Source: Prochlorococcus sp. AG-436-C13 (GTDB lineage Bacteria; Cyanobacteriota; Cyanobacteriia; PCC-6307; Cyanobiaceae). Taken from it: 59,816 nt of DNA. Made by a program: the position numbers and the translations under genes. Positions within the stretch are counted from its first letter, which is position 1; each line of letters starts with the position of its first letter. This document shows, one piece after another, positions 10,816 through 19,523 of this stretch. The DNA lies in assembly GCA_003212695.1 (NCBI GenBank), contig QCPC01000009.1:1-59816 (forward strand), in the 5' to 3' direction. The notes below the pieces were generated by a model, which saw nothing but the letters and a program-made list of their open reading frames with translations, was not told the origin of the DNA and searched no databases.

Positions 10816-10832
10816 GCTGCCAAAATGGCAGC
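10816..10832. promoter_or_regulatory. Candidate LysR-type operator in front of rbcR
   Basis: The sequence GCTGCC-AAAAT-GGCAGC is a perfect 6-bp inverted repeat with a 5-nt spacer. Its core TGCCAAAATGGCA fits the LTTR consensus T-N11-A with internal dyad symmetry. It lies 5-21 bp upstream of the chosen rbcR ATG, in the gap shared with the divergent nnrU. This position suits LTTR autoregulation and supports the shorter rbcR start. Binding itself is inferred. Confidence 0.5.
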
Positions 10833-10904
10833 AAACATTCACATTTGGACACTGTAAGTTAAGTCCTACAAATCTAAAAACCTTTAGAGAAACATCTGCT
10901 ATCA

Positions 10905-11642
10905 ATGTTTAGAGAAGATATTCATCACAGCAGCATAATTATGCTTCTGCTTCTTTTGTTATTTGCAGTCATTCATAGTGGAGGCGCAGCTTTAAGAGTA
11001 AGTGCTGAAAAAGTTTTGGGAGCAAGAGTTTGGAGATTGCTTTTTGCATCTTTCAGTATTCCGATGGCTTTTTTAGTAATTGCTTACTTTTTAGCCCATC
11101 GTTACGACGGAGTTCGACTTTGGAATGTTCAGGGTGTTCCTGGAATAATTCAACTTGTTTGGATTGTTACTGCTATCAGTTTTTTGTTTTTGTATCCTGC
11201 TACTTACAATCTTCTAGAGATACCTGCTTTGGCTAAACCCAAAGTAAGACTTTATGCAACTGGAATAATAAGAATTAGCAGACATCCTCAAGCAATTGGG
11301 CAAATCCTATGGTGCATGGCTCATGGCTTATGGATTGGTAGTAGCTTTATGTTCGTAACTTCTATTGGCTTGATAGGTCATCATCTTTTTGCGGTTTGGC
11401 ATGGCGATCGCAGGTTAAGTGCAAGATTCGGAGAAGAATTTGAGGAAATTAAAAGAAATACATCAGTGATTCCTTTTATTGCAGTTATTGATGGAAGACA
11501 AAAATTGCAATTTAAAGAATTTCTTAGACCTTCGCAGATTGGTATAATCATTGCAGTGGCTACTTTTTGGTGGTCTCACCGTTTTATTTCATTAGGATCA
11601 GAATTATTTTTATCTTCCAAGTTCTCAGAACTGTTTGCGTGA
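10905..11642 (+). CDS. NnrU family heme membrane protein; candidate 15-cis-zeta-carotene isomerase (Z-ISO)
   Basis: A 245-aa integral membrane protein with about six hydrophobic segments (for example residues 11-30, 46-64, 80-98 and 133-155). Conserved histidines are His24, His127 in RHPQ, His140 and His159/160, positions suited to heme binding. The NnrU family includes plant Z-ISO, a heme-b enzyme that isomerises the central cis bond of zeta-carotene. The bacterial denitrification role of NnrU is unlikely here. Location between pds/crtB and ndhF makes Z-ISO the best guess, but another NnrU function remains possible. It ends 34 nt before ndhF. Confidence 0.75.
   Translation: MFREDIHHSSIIMLLLLLLFAVIHSGGAALRVSAEKVLGARVWRLLFASFSIPMAFLVIAYFLAHRYDGVRLWNVQGVPGIIQLVWIVTAISFLFLYPATYNLLEIPALAKPKVRLYATGIIRISRHPQAIGQILWCMAHGLWIGSSFMFVTSIGLIGHHLFAVWHGDRRLSARFGEEFEEIKRNTSVIPFIAVIDGRQKLQFKEFLRPSQIGIIIAVATFWWSHRFISLGSELFLSSKFSELFA
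11404..11411. repeat. Single HIP1 octamer
   Basis: One copy of GCGATCGC lies inside the nnrU coding sequence. HIP1 is hugely over-represented in many freshwater cyanobacteria and nearly absent from Prochlorococcus. A lone copy fits chance or codon use (encoding GDR) and supports the taxonomic reading. Confidence 0.7.
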
Positions 11643-11676
11643 AGTGCCTACACTCACAAACATATGAAAAAACCTG

Positions 11677-13677
11677 ATGCAATCGGCAGCTGAAATTGGT
11701 TGGTTAATTCCATTACTTCCTCTTTTTGGTGCGCTTGCATCAGGTTTTGGATTAATTGGTTTCAATAAAGGTATGAACCGGTTAAAGAAACCGGTAGCAA
11801 TAACTTTGCTTTCTTGTGTTGGTATATCTGCTGTTTTGAGTTATGCAGTTCTTTGGGAACAAATTTTAAAACCTCACCCTGTAGAGCATTTATTTGTTTG
11901 GGCAAGTGCTGGTGAATTTACTATCCCAATGGGCTATGTAATTGATCCTTTAGGTGCCGTAATGCTTGCATTGGTAACTACCATTGCCCTTTTGGTAATG
12001 ATTTATTCGCATGGTTATATGGCTCATGATAAGGGGTATGTAAGATTTTTTACATATTTAGCTCTATTTAGTAGTTCCATGTTGGGACTGATAATTAGCC
12101 CAAACTTGCTTGAAATATATGTTTTTTGGGAACTCGTTGGAATGTGTTCTTATTTATTAGTCGGTTTTTGGTATGACAGAGATGGTGCAGCACATGCAGC
12201 TCAAAAAGCTTTTGTTGTAAATCGAGTTGGAGATTTTGGACTTTTACTTGGAATATTGGGTCTTTTTTGGGCTACAGGAACTTTTGATTTTAATGGGATA
12301 GCAGAAGGTCTTTCTGAAGCAATTGATTTAGGCACAGTTCCTGTTTGGGCAGCTTTGGTTCTGTGCTTCCTTGTTTTTATGGGACCTATGGCTAAATCAG
12401 CTCAATTTCCATTGCATGTTTGGCTTCCAGATGCCATGGAAGGACCTACCCCTATTTCAGCTTTAATTCATGCAGCAACTATGGTTGCCGCAGGTGTATT
12501 TCTAGTTGCAAGGCTTGAACCTTTGTACAGCCAATTCCCTCTAATTAACTTTGTAATAGCAATTTTGGGAACTATTACTTGTTTTATGGGTGCTTCTATA
12601 GCTTTAACTCAGATGGATTTAAAGAAAGGTTTGGCATATAGCACTGTCTCTCAACTTGGATACATGATGCTTGCTATGGGTTGTGGTGCTCCTATTGCTG
12701 GCATGTTTCATCTCGTGACTCATGCATTTTTCAAGGCAATGCTTTTTCTGGGTTCAGGCTCTGTTATTCATGCGATGGAAGAGGTTGTTGGTCATGAACC
12801 CATTCTTGCTCAAGATATGCGCTTGATGGGTGGATTGAGGAAAAAGATGCCTATTACGGCAATTACTTTTTTGATTGGTTGTGTTGCAATTAGTGGAATT
12901 CCACCATTGGCTGGTTTTTGGAGTAAGGATGAAATCCTTGGTGAAGCATTTAATACTTTCCCTTTTCTTTGGGCTATTGGTTTTTTAACCGCAGGTATGA
13001 CCGCTTTTTACATGTTCCGGCTTTATTTTTTGACTTTTGAAGGTGATTTTAGAGGAGATGACGAGGAGGTTAAAAAGTTTTTACTAGCTTCTGCAGGTAA
13101 AGAAGAAGAAGAAGAGAGTCATGGATCAGGCGTTATACATGAATCTGCATGGCCTATGACAATACCTTTAATTGCATTGGCTATACCTTCTGTATTAATA
13201 GGATTTGTTGGAATACCTTGGAATAGTTTATTTGCTAAATTACTTAATTTGGATGAAGCTATTGAGCTTTCTAAACATTTTAGTTGGGGCGAATTTATTG
13301 CTTTAGCTCTAGCATCTGTTGCTATTTCTGTTGCTGGTATCTATATCGCTTTCTTGGCTTATTACAAACGCAAAATCGATATTAGTGTGCTAATTGCTAA
13401 TAGATTTCCAAAAGTAAACTCATTCTTTTCTAATAAATGGTACTTAGATGATATTAATGAAAAGATTTTTGTTCGTGGCAGTAGAAAAATTGCTCGTGAG
13501 GTATTGGAAGTGGATGCAAAAGTTGTAGATGGCGTTGTTAATTTGACTGGTCTTTTGACTTTGGGTAGTGGGGAAGGACTTAAGTATTTTGAAACAGGAC
13601 GAGCTCAGTTCTATGCTTTGATAGTTTTTGGAGGTGTAATATCTTTGGTTGCCCTTTTTGGGGTTTTAGGAAATTAA
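11677..13677 (+). CDS. ndhF: NAD(P)H-quinone oxidoreductase subunit 5 (NdhF)
   Basis: A proton-pumping antiporter-like subunit at the distal membrane arm of NDH-1. The 666-aa protein has many membrane segments and the usual Proton_antipo_N and Proton_antipo_M regions. Examples are WELVGMCSYLLVGFW, the TPISALIHAATMVAAGVF block with its functional Lys and His neighbours, and LTQMDLKKGLAYSTVSQLGYM. A Glu-rich loop (EEEEE, near residue 475) comes from a short GAA run. The ATG at 11677 is followed directly by the first transmembrane helix. ndhD follows after 98 nt, the NdhF1/NdhD1 pairing of respiratory/cyclic NDH-1. Confidence 0.96.
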   Translation: MQSAAEIGWLIPLLPLFGALASGFGLIGFNKGMNRLKKPVAITLLSCVGISAVLSYAVLWEQILKPHPVEHLFVWASAGEFTIPMGYVIDPLGAVMLALVTTIALLVMIYSHGYMAHDKGYVRFFTYLALFSSSMLGLIISPNLLEIYVFWELVGMCSYLLVGFWYDRDGAAHAAQKAFVVNRVGDFGLLLGILGLFWATGTFDFNGIAEGLSEAIDLGTVPVWAALVLCFLVFMGPMAKSAQFPLHVWLPDAMEGPTPISALIHAATMVAAGVFLVARLEPLYSQFPLINFVIAILGTITCFMGASIALTQMDLKKGLAYSTVSQLGYMMLAMGCGAPIAGMFHLVTHAFFKAMLFLGSGSVIHAMEEVVGHEPILAQDMRLMGGLRKKMPITAITFLIGCVAISGIPPLAGFWSKDEILGEAFNTFPFLWAIGFLTAGMTAFYMFRLYFLTFEGDFRGDDEEVKKFLLASAGKEEEEESHGSGVIHESAWPMTIPLIALAIPSVLIGFVGIPWNSLFAKLLNLDEAIELSKHFSWGEFIALALASVAISVAGIYIAFLAYYKRKIDISVLIANRFPKVNSFFSNKWYLDDINEKIFVRGSRKIAREVLEVDAKVVDGVVNLTGLLTLGSGEGLKYFETGRAQFYALIVFGGVISLVALFGVLGN

Positions 13678-13710
13678 TAGATTTAAATTGTTTGTTGTGT
13701 GTGTCATCCC

Positions 13711-13730
13711 CTATCGATTAGGTGCGATAG
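13711..13730 (+). other. Short hairpin between ndhF and ndhD
   Basis: CTATCG and CGATAG form a perfect 6-bp stem around an 8-nt loop in the 98-nt gap after ndhF. No T-run follows, so a Rho-independent terminator is doubtful. It could be a processing or stability element in an ndhF-ndhD transcript. Confidence 0.35.
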
Positions 13731-13775
13731 CTTCAAGTATTTCTACACTCAAAAAGTTAAAGGGAAATTATTCCA

Positions 13776-15452
13776 GTGTTTGACTGCGTGCCAGTATCAT
13801 TTTGGGCAACTATCTCTGGACAGGTTCCAGAACCTATTTCTGCAAACTTTCCATGGCTAAGTTTTTCTATCCTTTTCCCTATAGCAGGTTCACTTCTAGT
13901 ACCTTTTATTCCAGATGAAGGAGAAGGGAAACAAGTTAGATGGTATGCATTAGGAATTGCTTTAATAACTTTTTTAATTACTGTAGGTGCTTATTTAAAA
14001 GGATATAACCCATCGGAAGAAGGACTTCAGCTATCAGAAAGAGTCTCTTGGCTGCCTGATCTTGGACTCACATGGGCTGTAGGAGCTGATGGGCTTTCAA
14101 TGCCTTTGATTTTGCTCACTAGTTTTATCACTGCTTTAGCTGTGCTTGCGGCTTGGCCTGTGAGCTTTAAGCCGAAATTATTTTTTTTCTTGATCTTGGC
14201 AATGGATGGTGGGCAGATTGCAGTTTTTGCAGTCCAAGATATGCTCCTTTTCTTTTTGGCTTGGGAATTGGAACTTCTACCCGTGTATTTGCTGTTAGCA
14301 ATATGGGGAGGCAAAAAGAGACAATACGCAGCTACAAAATTCATTATTTATACAGCAGGAAGTTCTTTATTTATTCTCCTGGCTTGCCTAGCTATGGGTT
14401 TCTTTGGAACAGGTTCTCCGAACTTTGAATTCGTTCATTTGGCAAATCAAGATTTTGGGTCAGGATTTCAGATGCTTTGTTATGGAGGGCTTCTGATTGC
14501 ATTTGGAGTAAAGCTTCCAATAGTACCTTTGCATACATGGCTGCCAGATGCTCATGGAGAAGCTACAGCTCCAGTACATATGCTTTTAGCTGGAATCTTA
14601 TTGAAAATGGGTGGTTATGCACTTTTAAGATTTAATGCGCAATTACTACCTTTGGCCCATGCAAAGTTTGCACCATTATTAATCGTCCTTGGAGTAGTTA
14701 ATATTATTTACGCAGCTTTGACCTCATTTGCTCAACGCAATCTAAAGAGAAAAATTGCTTATAGCTCTATTAGTCATATGGGCTTTGTTCTTATTGGGAT
14801 TGGAAGTTTTAGTTCATTAGGCACAAGTGGAGCGATGCTTCAAATGATTAGTCACGGATTAATTGGAGCAAGTTTATTTTTCTTGGTTGGAGCAACTTAT
14901 GACCGTACTCATACACTTCAATTAAATGAAATGGGAGGTGTCGGTCAAAAAATGAGAATAATGTTTGCTCTTTGGACAGTATGTTCTTTAGCTTCTTTGG
15001 CCTTGCCAGGAATGAGTGGATTCGTTTCTGAATTAATGGTTTTTGCAGGATTAGTTACAGATGAAGTTTATACTTTACCTTTTAGAATTGTTATTGCAGG
15101 ACTTGCCGCCATAGGAGTTATCCTTACCCCAATTTATTTATTATCTATGCTTAGAGAGATATTTTTTGGCAAAGAGAATAAAGAGCTTTTAACCAAAAGA
15201 GAACTTGTAGATGCTGAGCCAAGGGAGATTTATATAATTGCTAGTTTGCTTGTTCCAATTATTGGTATAGGTTTATATCCGAGGATTATGACTGAGACGT
15301 TTACAGCATCCATAGATGGTTTGGTTTTAAGAGATAAAATTGCAGTTGAGAAAGTTATTTCAATAACAAATAATTCTTTTGAAACAAAGAACTTATCTTT
15401 ATTAAATAGCTCGGCTCCATCTTTAAATCCATATAGAGCAGGTAGTAATTAA
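13776..15452 (+). CDS. ndhD: NAD(P)H-quinone oxidoreductase subunit 4 (NdhD1)
   Basis: The second antiporter-like proton channel of NDH-1, 558 aa with ~14 predicted membrane helices. Family blocks are visible: [68 protein letters not shown] and [14 protein letters not shown]. The start is GTG at 13776, and a second in-frame GTG at 13788 is also possible. Pairing with ndhF suggests NdhD1 of NDH-1L rather than the CO2-uptake NdhD3/D4 forms. The last ~40 residues are hydrophilic and variable. Confidence 0.95.
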   Translation: MFDCVPVSFWATISGQVPEPISANFPWLSFSILFPIAGSLLVPFIPDEGEGKQVRWYALGIALITFLITVGAYLKGYNPSEEGLQLSERVSWLPDLGLTWAVGADGLSMPLILLTSFITALAVLAAWPVSFKPKLFFFLILAMDGGQIAVFAVQDMLLFFLAWELELLPVYLLLAIWGGKKRQYAATKFIIYTAGSSLFILLACLAMGFFGTGSPNFEFVHLANQDFGSGFQMLCYGGLLIAFGVKLPIVPLHTWLPDAHGEATAPVHMLLAGILLKMGGYALLRFNAQLLPLAHAKFAPLLIVLGVVNIIYAALTSFAQRNLKRKIAYSSISHMGFVLIGIGSFSSLGTSGAMLQMISHGLIGASLFFLVGATYDRTHTLQLNEMGGVGQKMRIMFALWTVCSLASLALPGMSGFVSELMVFAGLVTDEVYTLPFRIVIAGLAAIGVILTPIYLLSMLREIFFGKENKELLTKRELVDAEPREIYIIASLLVPIIGIGLYPRIMTETFTASIDGLVLRDKIAVEKVISITNNSFETKNLSLLNSSAPSLNPYRAGSN

Positions 15453-15620
15453 TAATCACTTAAAATTTCTAAATTACTATTACTCAACTTAATAATCCAA
15501 GGTTTATAAATATTTCTAGATTCAATTTATCCAATTTAGATATTTTGAATATTTCTTTTAAATATTTTTATGGCGTATAGTGCATTGTATCGGTAAATTT
15601 AAAAAAGGAGCTTTTTTTCT

Positions 15621-16502
15621 TTGCCTTTACAAGGGCTCAAAAATACATCAAGTGCTGGTGCTAGGCTTGCTATTCGCATGTTGCAAGACTCAGCTGAAAA
15701 TGGTGAGATTGATCCTTGGGATATAGATGTTATTACTGTAGTGGATGGCTTTTTAGATCAGCTTAGGCAGAGAATTGATGTTTCTGAAAGAGTTTTATCA
15801 ACTTCAGGCGGGACTTTTGAGAGAGATTTAGATGATAGTAGTGAAGCTTTTTTGGCAGCATCAGTTTTGGTTGGATTAAAAGCGGAAGTTTTGGAAACAG
15901 ATACTTTTCCTGTTGAAGATGAATTTGATGATTCTTTTGATCTTCCTTATTCAGAGCAAGGTTGGCTTGATCCTAGGTTAGATATACCTCGCAATCCAGA
16001 GAGACATTTGTATCGTCGACCTGTGGCTCCACCTCCTCTGAGAAGAGCAGTTTCTTTGGGAGAGTTAATTGAACAACTTGAATCTATTGCTGAAACCATT
16101 GAAGCGGATGAACTTCATAGTCGTAGGAGAAGAAGAGAGAAAAGATTTACTGATAGGCAAATTATTCAACAAGTTGCTTCACTTGCTCATAGGGAGAAGT
16201 TACCCGAAACTACAGCTGCTTTAGGGGTGTTTATAAATAATTGTGAGCAAGCATTAAATTGGTTGGATTTTGATTATCTTGTTGATCAATGGTCTGCCAT
16301 TGCCTCAAATGATTTAGACACAGATAGAGTTGGAGTTTTCTGGGCTTTATTGTTTTTATCTTCTCAAGGCAAGATCGAGCTTAAACAAGAAGGTTTTCTG
16401 TATGGGCCAATTAAGTTAAAAAGAATTCTTGCGCCAGGAATGATTGCGCAATTACCATTAAATACTTCTGCAGTGACAGCTTCTTCTCCCGCTGCAGCCT
16501 AA
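15621..16502 (+). CDS. scpA: Segregation and condensation protein A (ScpA)
   Basis: ScpA is the kleisin that bridges SMC heads with ScpB in chromosome condensation. This 293-aa protein has the N-terminal ARLAIRMLQDSAENGEIDPWDIDVITVVDGFL region (split across residues ~10-45) matching the SMC-neck-binding helix. A C-terminal winged-helix region (VGVFWALLFLSSQGKIEL) also matches. The start is TTG 15621, preceded by AAGGAG about 11 nt upstream. No scpB or smc is in the window. The central linker is acidic and Arg-rich in turn. Confidence 0.85.
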   Translation: MPLQGLKNTSSAGARLAIRMLQDSAENGEIDPWDIDVITVVDGFLDQLRQRIDVSERVLSTSGGTFERDLDDSSEAFLAASVLVGLKAEVLETDTFPVEDEFDDSFDLPYSEQGWLDPRLDIPRNPERHLYRRPVAPPPLRRAVSLGELIEQLESIAETIEADELHSRRRRREKRFTDRQIIQQVASLAHREKLPETTAALGVFINNCEQALNWLDFDYLVDQWSAIASNDLDTDRVGVFWALLFLSSQGKIELKQEGFLYGPIKLKRILAPGMIAQLPLNTSAVTASSPAAA

Positions 16503-16567
16503 TAAGTGTTATAAATGTCCTTTATTTGGCCTAATAAGTTGATTATTAAAGCAGGCCTAAGGCGCCT

Positions 16568-17746
16568 ATGAAGGCGATGATACTAGCTGCAGGCAAAGGA
16601 ACTCGTGTCCAGCCGATTACTCATGTGATTCCAAAGCCGATGATTCCAATACTGCAGAAACCTGTTATGGAATTTCTTTTGGAATTACTTAAAGAGCATG
16701 GATTTAAGGAAATAATGGTTAATGTTTCTCATTTAGCCGAAGAAATTGAGAATTATTTCCGAGATGGGCAAAGATTTGGAGTAGAGATTGCCTACAGTTT
16801 TGAGGGTCGGATTGAAGATGGTGAACTTGTCGGAGATGCTTTAGGGTCTGCAGGAGGATTGAAAAAGATTCAGGATTTTCAAGAATTTTTTGATGATACT
16901 TTTGTAGTGCTTTGTGGAGATGCACTAATAGATGTAGATCTTTCTGAAGCAGTTAAATGGCATAAAGAAAAAGGTGCACTTGCTACATTAATTACTAAAA
17001 GTGTTCCAAAAGATCAAGTTATTAGTTATGGGGTTGTTGTTACTGATGAACAAGATCGTGTGAAGGCTTTTCAAGAAAAGCCTTCAATAGACTCTGCACT
17101 TAGTAATAATATTAATACAGGTATTTATTTATTTGAACCAGAAATCTTCCAATATATTCCTTCTAATAAACCATTTGATATTGGAGCTGACCTTTTTCCC
17201 AAGCTAGTTGAAATAGGAGCTCCTTTCTTTGCACTTTCTATGGATTTTGAATGGGTTGATATAGGTAAAGTCCCTGATTATTGGAAAGCAATTAGGAGCG
17301 TTTTATTAGGAGAAGTTCGTCAGGTTGATGTTCCTGGTAAAGAAGTTAAACCAGGTGTATTTGCAGGACTTAATGTTGCGGCTAATTGGGATAAAATTAA
17401 TATTAAAGGACCTATTTATGTAGGAGGTATGACTAGAATTGAAGATGGAGCAACTATTATCGGTCCTTCTATGATAGGCCCAAGTTGTTGTATTTGTGAG
17501 GGAGCTACAATTGACAATTCGATTATTTTTGATTATTCCCGAATTGGGCCTGGAGTTCAACTATTAGAGAAATTAGTTTTTGGAAGATATTGTGTGGACA
17601 AAAATGGGGATCACTTTGATTTGCAAGAAGCAGCTCTTGATTGGTTAATTACTGATGCTAGAAGACAAGATTTAGGTGAACCATCCCCTCAACAGAAAGC
17701 AATGGCTGAATTATTAGGAACAGATCTTATAAGTTCAGCGAACTGA
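16568..17746 (+). CDS. Sugar-1-phosphate nucleotidyltransferase with left-handed beta-helix tail
   Basis: A 392-aa NDP-sugar pyrophosphorylase of the mannose-1-phosphate guanylyl- or glucose-1-phosphate-type family. The N-terminal Rossmann-like domain opens with ILAAGKGTR (residues 5-13) and PKPMIPI. The metal-binding site CGDALIDVD is near residue 118, and EKP and NINTGIYLF follow. From ~260 on, hexapeptide-like repeats (IKGPIYVGG, IEDGATIIG, GPSMIGP, CICEGATIDNS) indicate a trimerising beta-helix. The substrate cannot be fixed from sequence. It probably feeds cell-surface polysaccharide. It overlaps metF tail-to-tail by 20 nt. Confidence 0.85.
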   Translation: MKAMILAAGKGTRVQPITHVIPKPMIPILQKPVMEFLLELLKEHGFKEIMVNVSHLAEEIENYFRDGQRFGVEIAYSFEGRIEDGELVGDALGSAGGLKKIQDFQEFFDDTFVVLCGDALIDVDLSEAVKWHKEKGALATLITKSVPKDQVISYGVVVTDEQDRVKAFQEKPSIDSALSNNINTGIYLFEPEIFQYIPSNKPFDIGADLFPKLVEIGAPFFALSMDFEWVDIGKVPDYWKAIRSVLLGEVRQVDVPGKEVKPGVFAGLNVAANWDKINIKGPIYVGGMTRIEDGATIIGPSMIGPSCCICEGATIDNSIIFDYSRIGPGVQLLEKLVFGRYCVDKNGDHFDLQEAALDWLITDARRQDLGEPSPQQKAMAELLGTDLISSAN

Positions 17747-18653
17747 TATTTGCTTTTTGAAGAATCAGTGGGATCTTTTTCTCTGCTTTAACTGCCATGA
17801 TATGAACTCCTTTTGCTAAATCAATAAATCTTTTAATTTGTTCGGCGGCTATGGATATTCCTTCTGATTCTGGATCCTTAGCTTTTTCTAGTCTATTGAG
17901 AATGGATGTTGGTATGTCAGCACCTGGGACTACCTTATTTATAAAATGAGCATTTTTTGCAGATTTTAATAAGAAAACCCCTGCTAGTACAGGCATTTCT
18001 AGTGGGGTTGCAATTTCTTTGCAGAATTTTTCAAGAATTTTAGAATCCATTACCATCTGCGTTTGAATGAAATTGGCTCCTGCTTCTTTTTTCCTTTCCA
18101 ATCTTTTTCTAAGACTATTAAAATTTTTGGAATTTGGATCTGCAGCAGTTCCTGCAAATAATTTTGTTGGCCCATCAGGCAGATATCCCGACACAGGATC
18201 TTTCCCTAGATTGAATGAAGTCACTTGCTTTAGTAGTTGAACTGATTCGTAATCATGAACAGGCCTTGAATTGGCTTGATCTCCTGCTCTTACAGGGTCA
18301 CCAGTAAGACAAAGAATGTTTTTAATTCCTAAAGCATGTGCACCAAGAATTTCGGCCTGTAAGGCAATGCGGTTTTTATCTCTACAGGCAATTTGAAGAA
18401 TTGGTTCGATCTTGGATTCTAAAAGTAATTTGCAAACAGCCATACTATGCATTCTCATGATGGCTCTACTCCCATCGGTAACATTTATTGCATGTACTAA
18501 ATTCCTTAAGCTTTTTGCCGCTGAAAGGCTTTTGGAAATGTCACCTCCCCTTGGGGGCATCACCTCTGCAGTAATTGTTGTCTGGTTAGATTCCAGAGAT
18601 GCTTGCAGAATAGATTTCAAGTTTCTTATTAGATAATTACTATTACTTATCAA
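17727..18653 (-). CDS. metF: Methylenetetrahydrofolate reductase
   Basis: Reduces 5,10-methylene-THF to 5-methyl-THF, the methyl donor for methionine synthesis. The 308-aa TIM-barrel protein shows ITAEVMPPRGGD near residue 30 with the catalytic Glu, AINVTDGSRA, LCLTGDPVRAGDQ and ANFIQTQMV, all flavin/folate-site blocks. The proposed start is TTG 18653; no ATG lies before the first conserved block. It overlaps the nucleotidyltransferase at its 3' end by 20 nt and is divergent from the LuxR regulator across 37 nt. Confidence 0.92.
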   Translation of the reverse strand: MISNSNYLIRNLKSILQASLESNQTTITAEVMPPRGGDISKSLSAAKSLRNLVHAINVTDGSRAIMRMHSMAVCKLLLESKIEPILQIACRDKNRIALQAEILGAHALGIKNILCLTGDPVRAGDQANSRPVHDYESVQLLKQVTSFNLGKDPVSGYLPDGPTKLFAGTAADPNSKNFNSLRKRLERKKEAGANFIQTQMVMDSKILEKFCKEIATPLEMPVLAGVFLLKSAKNAHFINKVVPGADIPTSILNRLEKAKDPESEGISIAAEQIKRFIDLAKGVHIMAVKAEKKIPLILQKANISSLNL

Positions 18654-18690
18654 TCAGCCTAGCCTGCGTAATATGAATTAAACGATTGAT

Positions 18691-18966
18691 ATGGAGGGCA
18701 TGTTTTCAGGGGATTTCTCTAATTCGGTTCAAATGTCTCTTTCTGCAAGAGAAATGGAAATTATTGAGCTAGTTGCAAATGGGTTAACAAATCAAGAGAT
18801 TGCCCAAAAATTAACTATCAGTAAACGTACTGTGGATAATCATGTGAGCAATATGTTTACAAAAACAGGCTCTAAGAATCGCGTGGCCCTTTTAAACTGG
18901 GCTATGGATCATGGGAAAATTTGTCGAGATGGATTCAATTGTTGTTCATTGCCTGATGATGAGTAG
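18691..18966 (+). CDS. pedR: Small LuxR-type regulator, PedR-like
   Basis: A 91-aa protein that is almost entirely a LuxR/GerE helix-turn-helix (about 17-72, with LSAREMEIIELVANGLTNQEIA then KRTVDNHVSNMFTKTGSKNR). No receiver or sensor domain is present. The short C-terminal tail carries Cys78, Cys84 and Cys85. In Synechocystis PedR, a cysteine in this position controls activity through thioredoxin and photosynthetic electron flow, so a redox-sensing role is likely. The ATG at 18691 is used; ATG 18700 is an alternative. It is divergent from metF. Confidence 0.85.
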   Translation: MEGMFSGDFSNSVQMSLSAREMEIIELVANGLTNQEIAQKLTISKRTVDNHVSNMFTKTGSKNRVALLNWAMDHGKICRDGFNCCSLPDDE

Positions 18967-19016
18967 GGTTGTTTTTAAGCTTCACAGTTTTTCCCAATAC
19001 CATGAATGGACTATGT

Positions 19017-19523
19017 TCAAGTTCCAGAAGAAATTAAATTTTGACGCTCGTTTACTTCCCAAAGAGATATCGGAAAGCTTGCAAGTGAAGCATTGCTAAG
19101 ATTTCTGATTCCAGTAATCTCCTTGCAACACCAATTTGGAACCTTTATAAAATCTTCTTCAGAATGCATTTCTACTTCAGCAAGAATTAAAGGGTAGTTA
19201 TTATTTTGGAAACAATCTACAACCCATTCTCCTGGACCATAATCTAAGAGATATCTGTTCTTTATAATTTTCTTTGAAATTGATTTCCACATTGAGAAAG
19301 CATCCTTTATAGGAATTGGATAACTAAATTCATTGTTCCTCATTTGGCTTTCTCTTGCTTTTAATGTTATTTCTGAATCTTTATCATCAATAATTCTTAT
19401 ACGAGTAATCCATTCTTCAAAATTTGTAGATAAATATCCTTGTTTAAAGTTTTTCGGTTTTCTTGCAAAAGATTTCCATTCATCCCCTTTTACAATGAAT
19501 CGTCTCTCAATTTCAATAGCCAT
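19017..19523 (-). CDS. CYTH domain protein (triphosphate tunnel metalloenzyme)
   Basis: A 168-aa CYTH protein. The signature EIERRF (residues 4-9, form ExExxF) lies at the N-terminus. Basic residues (KGDEWK, RIRI, LKAR) and later acidic pairs (LAEVEM) line the expected tunnel. Characterised bacterial relatives hydrolyse inorganic tripolyphosphate; class IV adenylate cyclase is another member, so the substrate is uncertain. It overlaps nadK by 11 nt, suggesting coupled translation. Confidence 0.85.
   Translation of the reverse strand: MAIEIERRFIVKGDEWKSFARKPKNFKQGYLSTNFEEWITRIRIIDDKDSEITLKARESQMRNNEFSYPIPIKDAFSMWKSISKKIIKNRYLLDYGPGEWVVDCFQNNNYPLILAEVEMHSEEDFIKVPNWCCKEITGIRNLSNASLASFPISLWEVNERQNLISSGT

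Noticed and set aside
11404-11411. HIP1 octamer as evidence of a freshwater cyanobacterium
   Set aside because: Only one copy was noticed, inside a coding region; HIP1-rich genomes would show many in 60 kb.
16532-16548. TAATAA-GTTGA-TTATTA hairpin before the nucleotidyltransferase
   Set aside because: A purely A/T stem is weak and expected by chance in this base composition.
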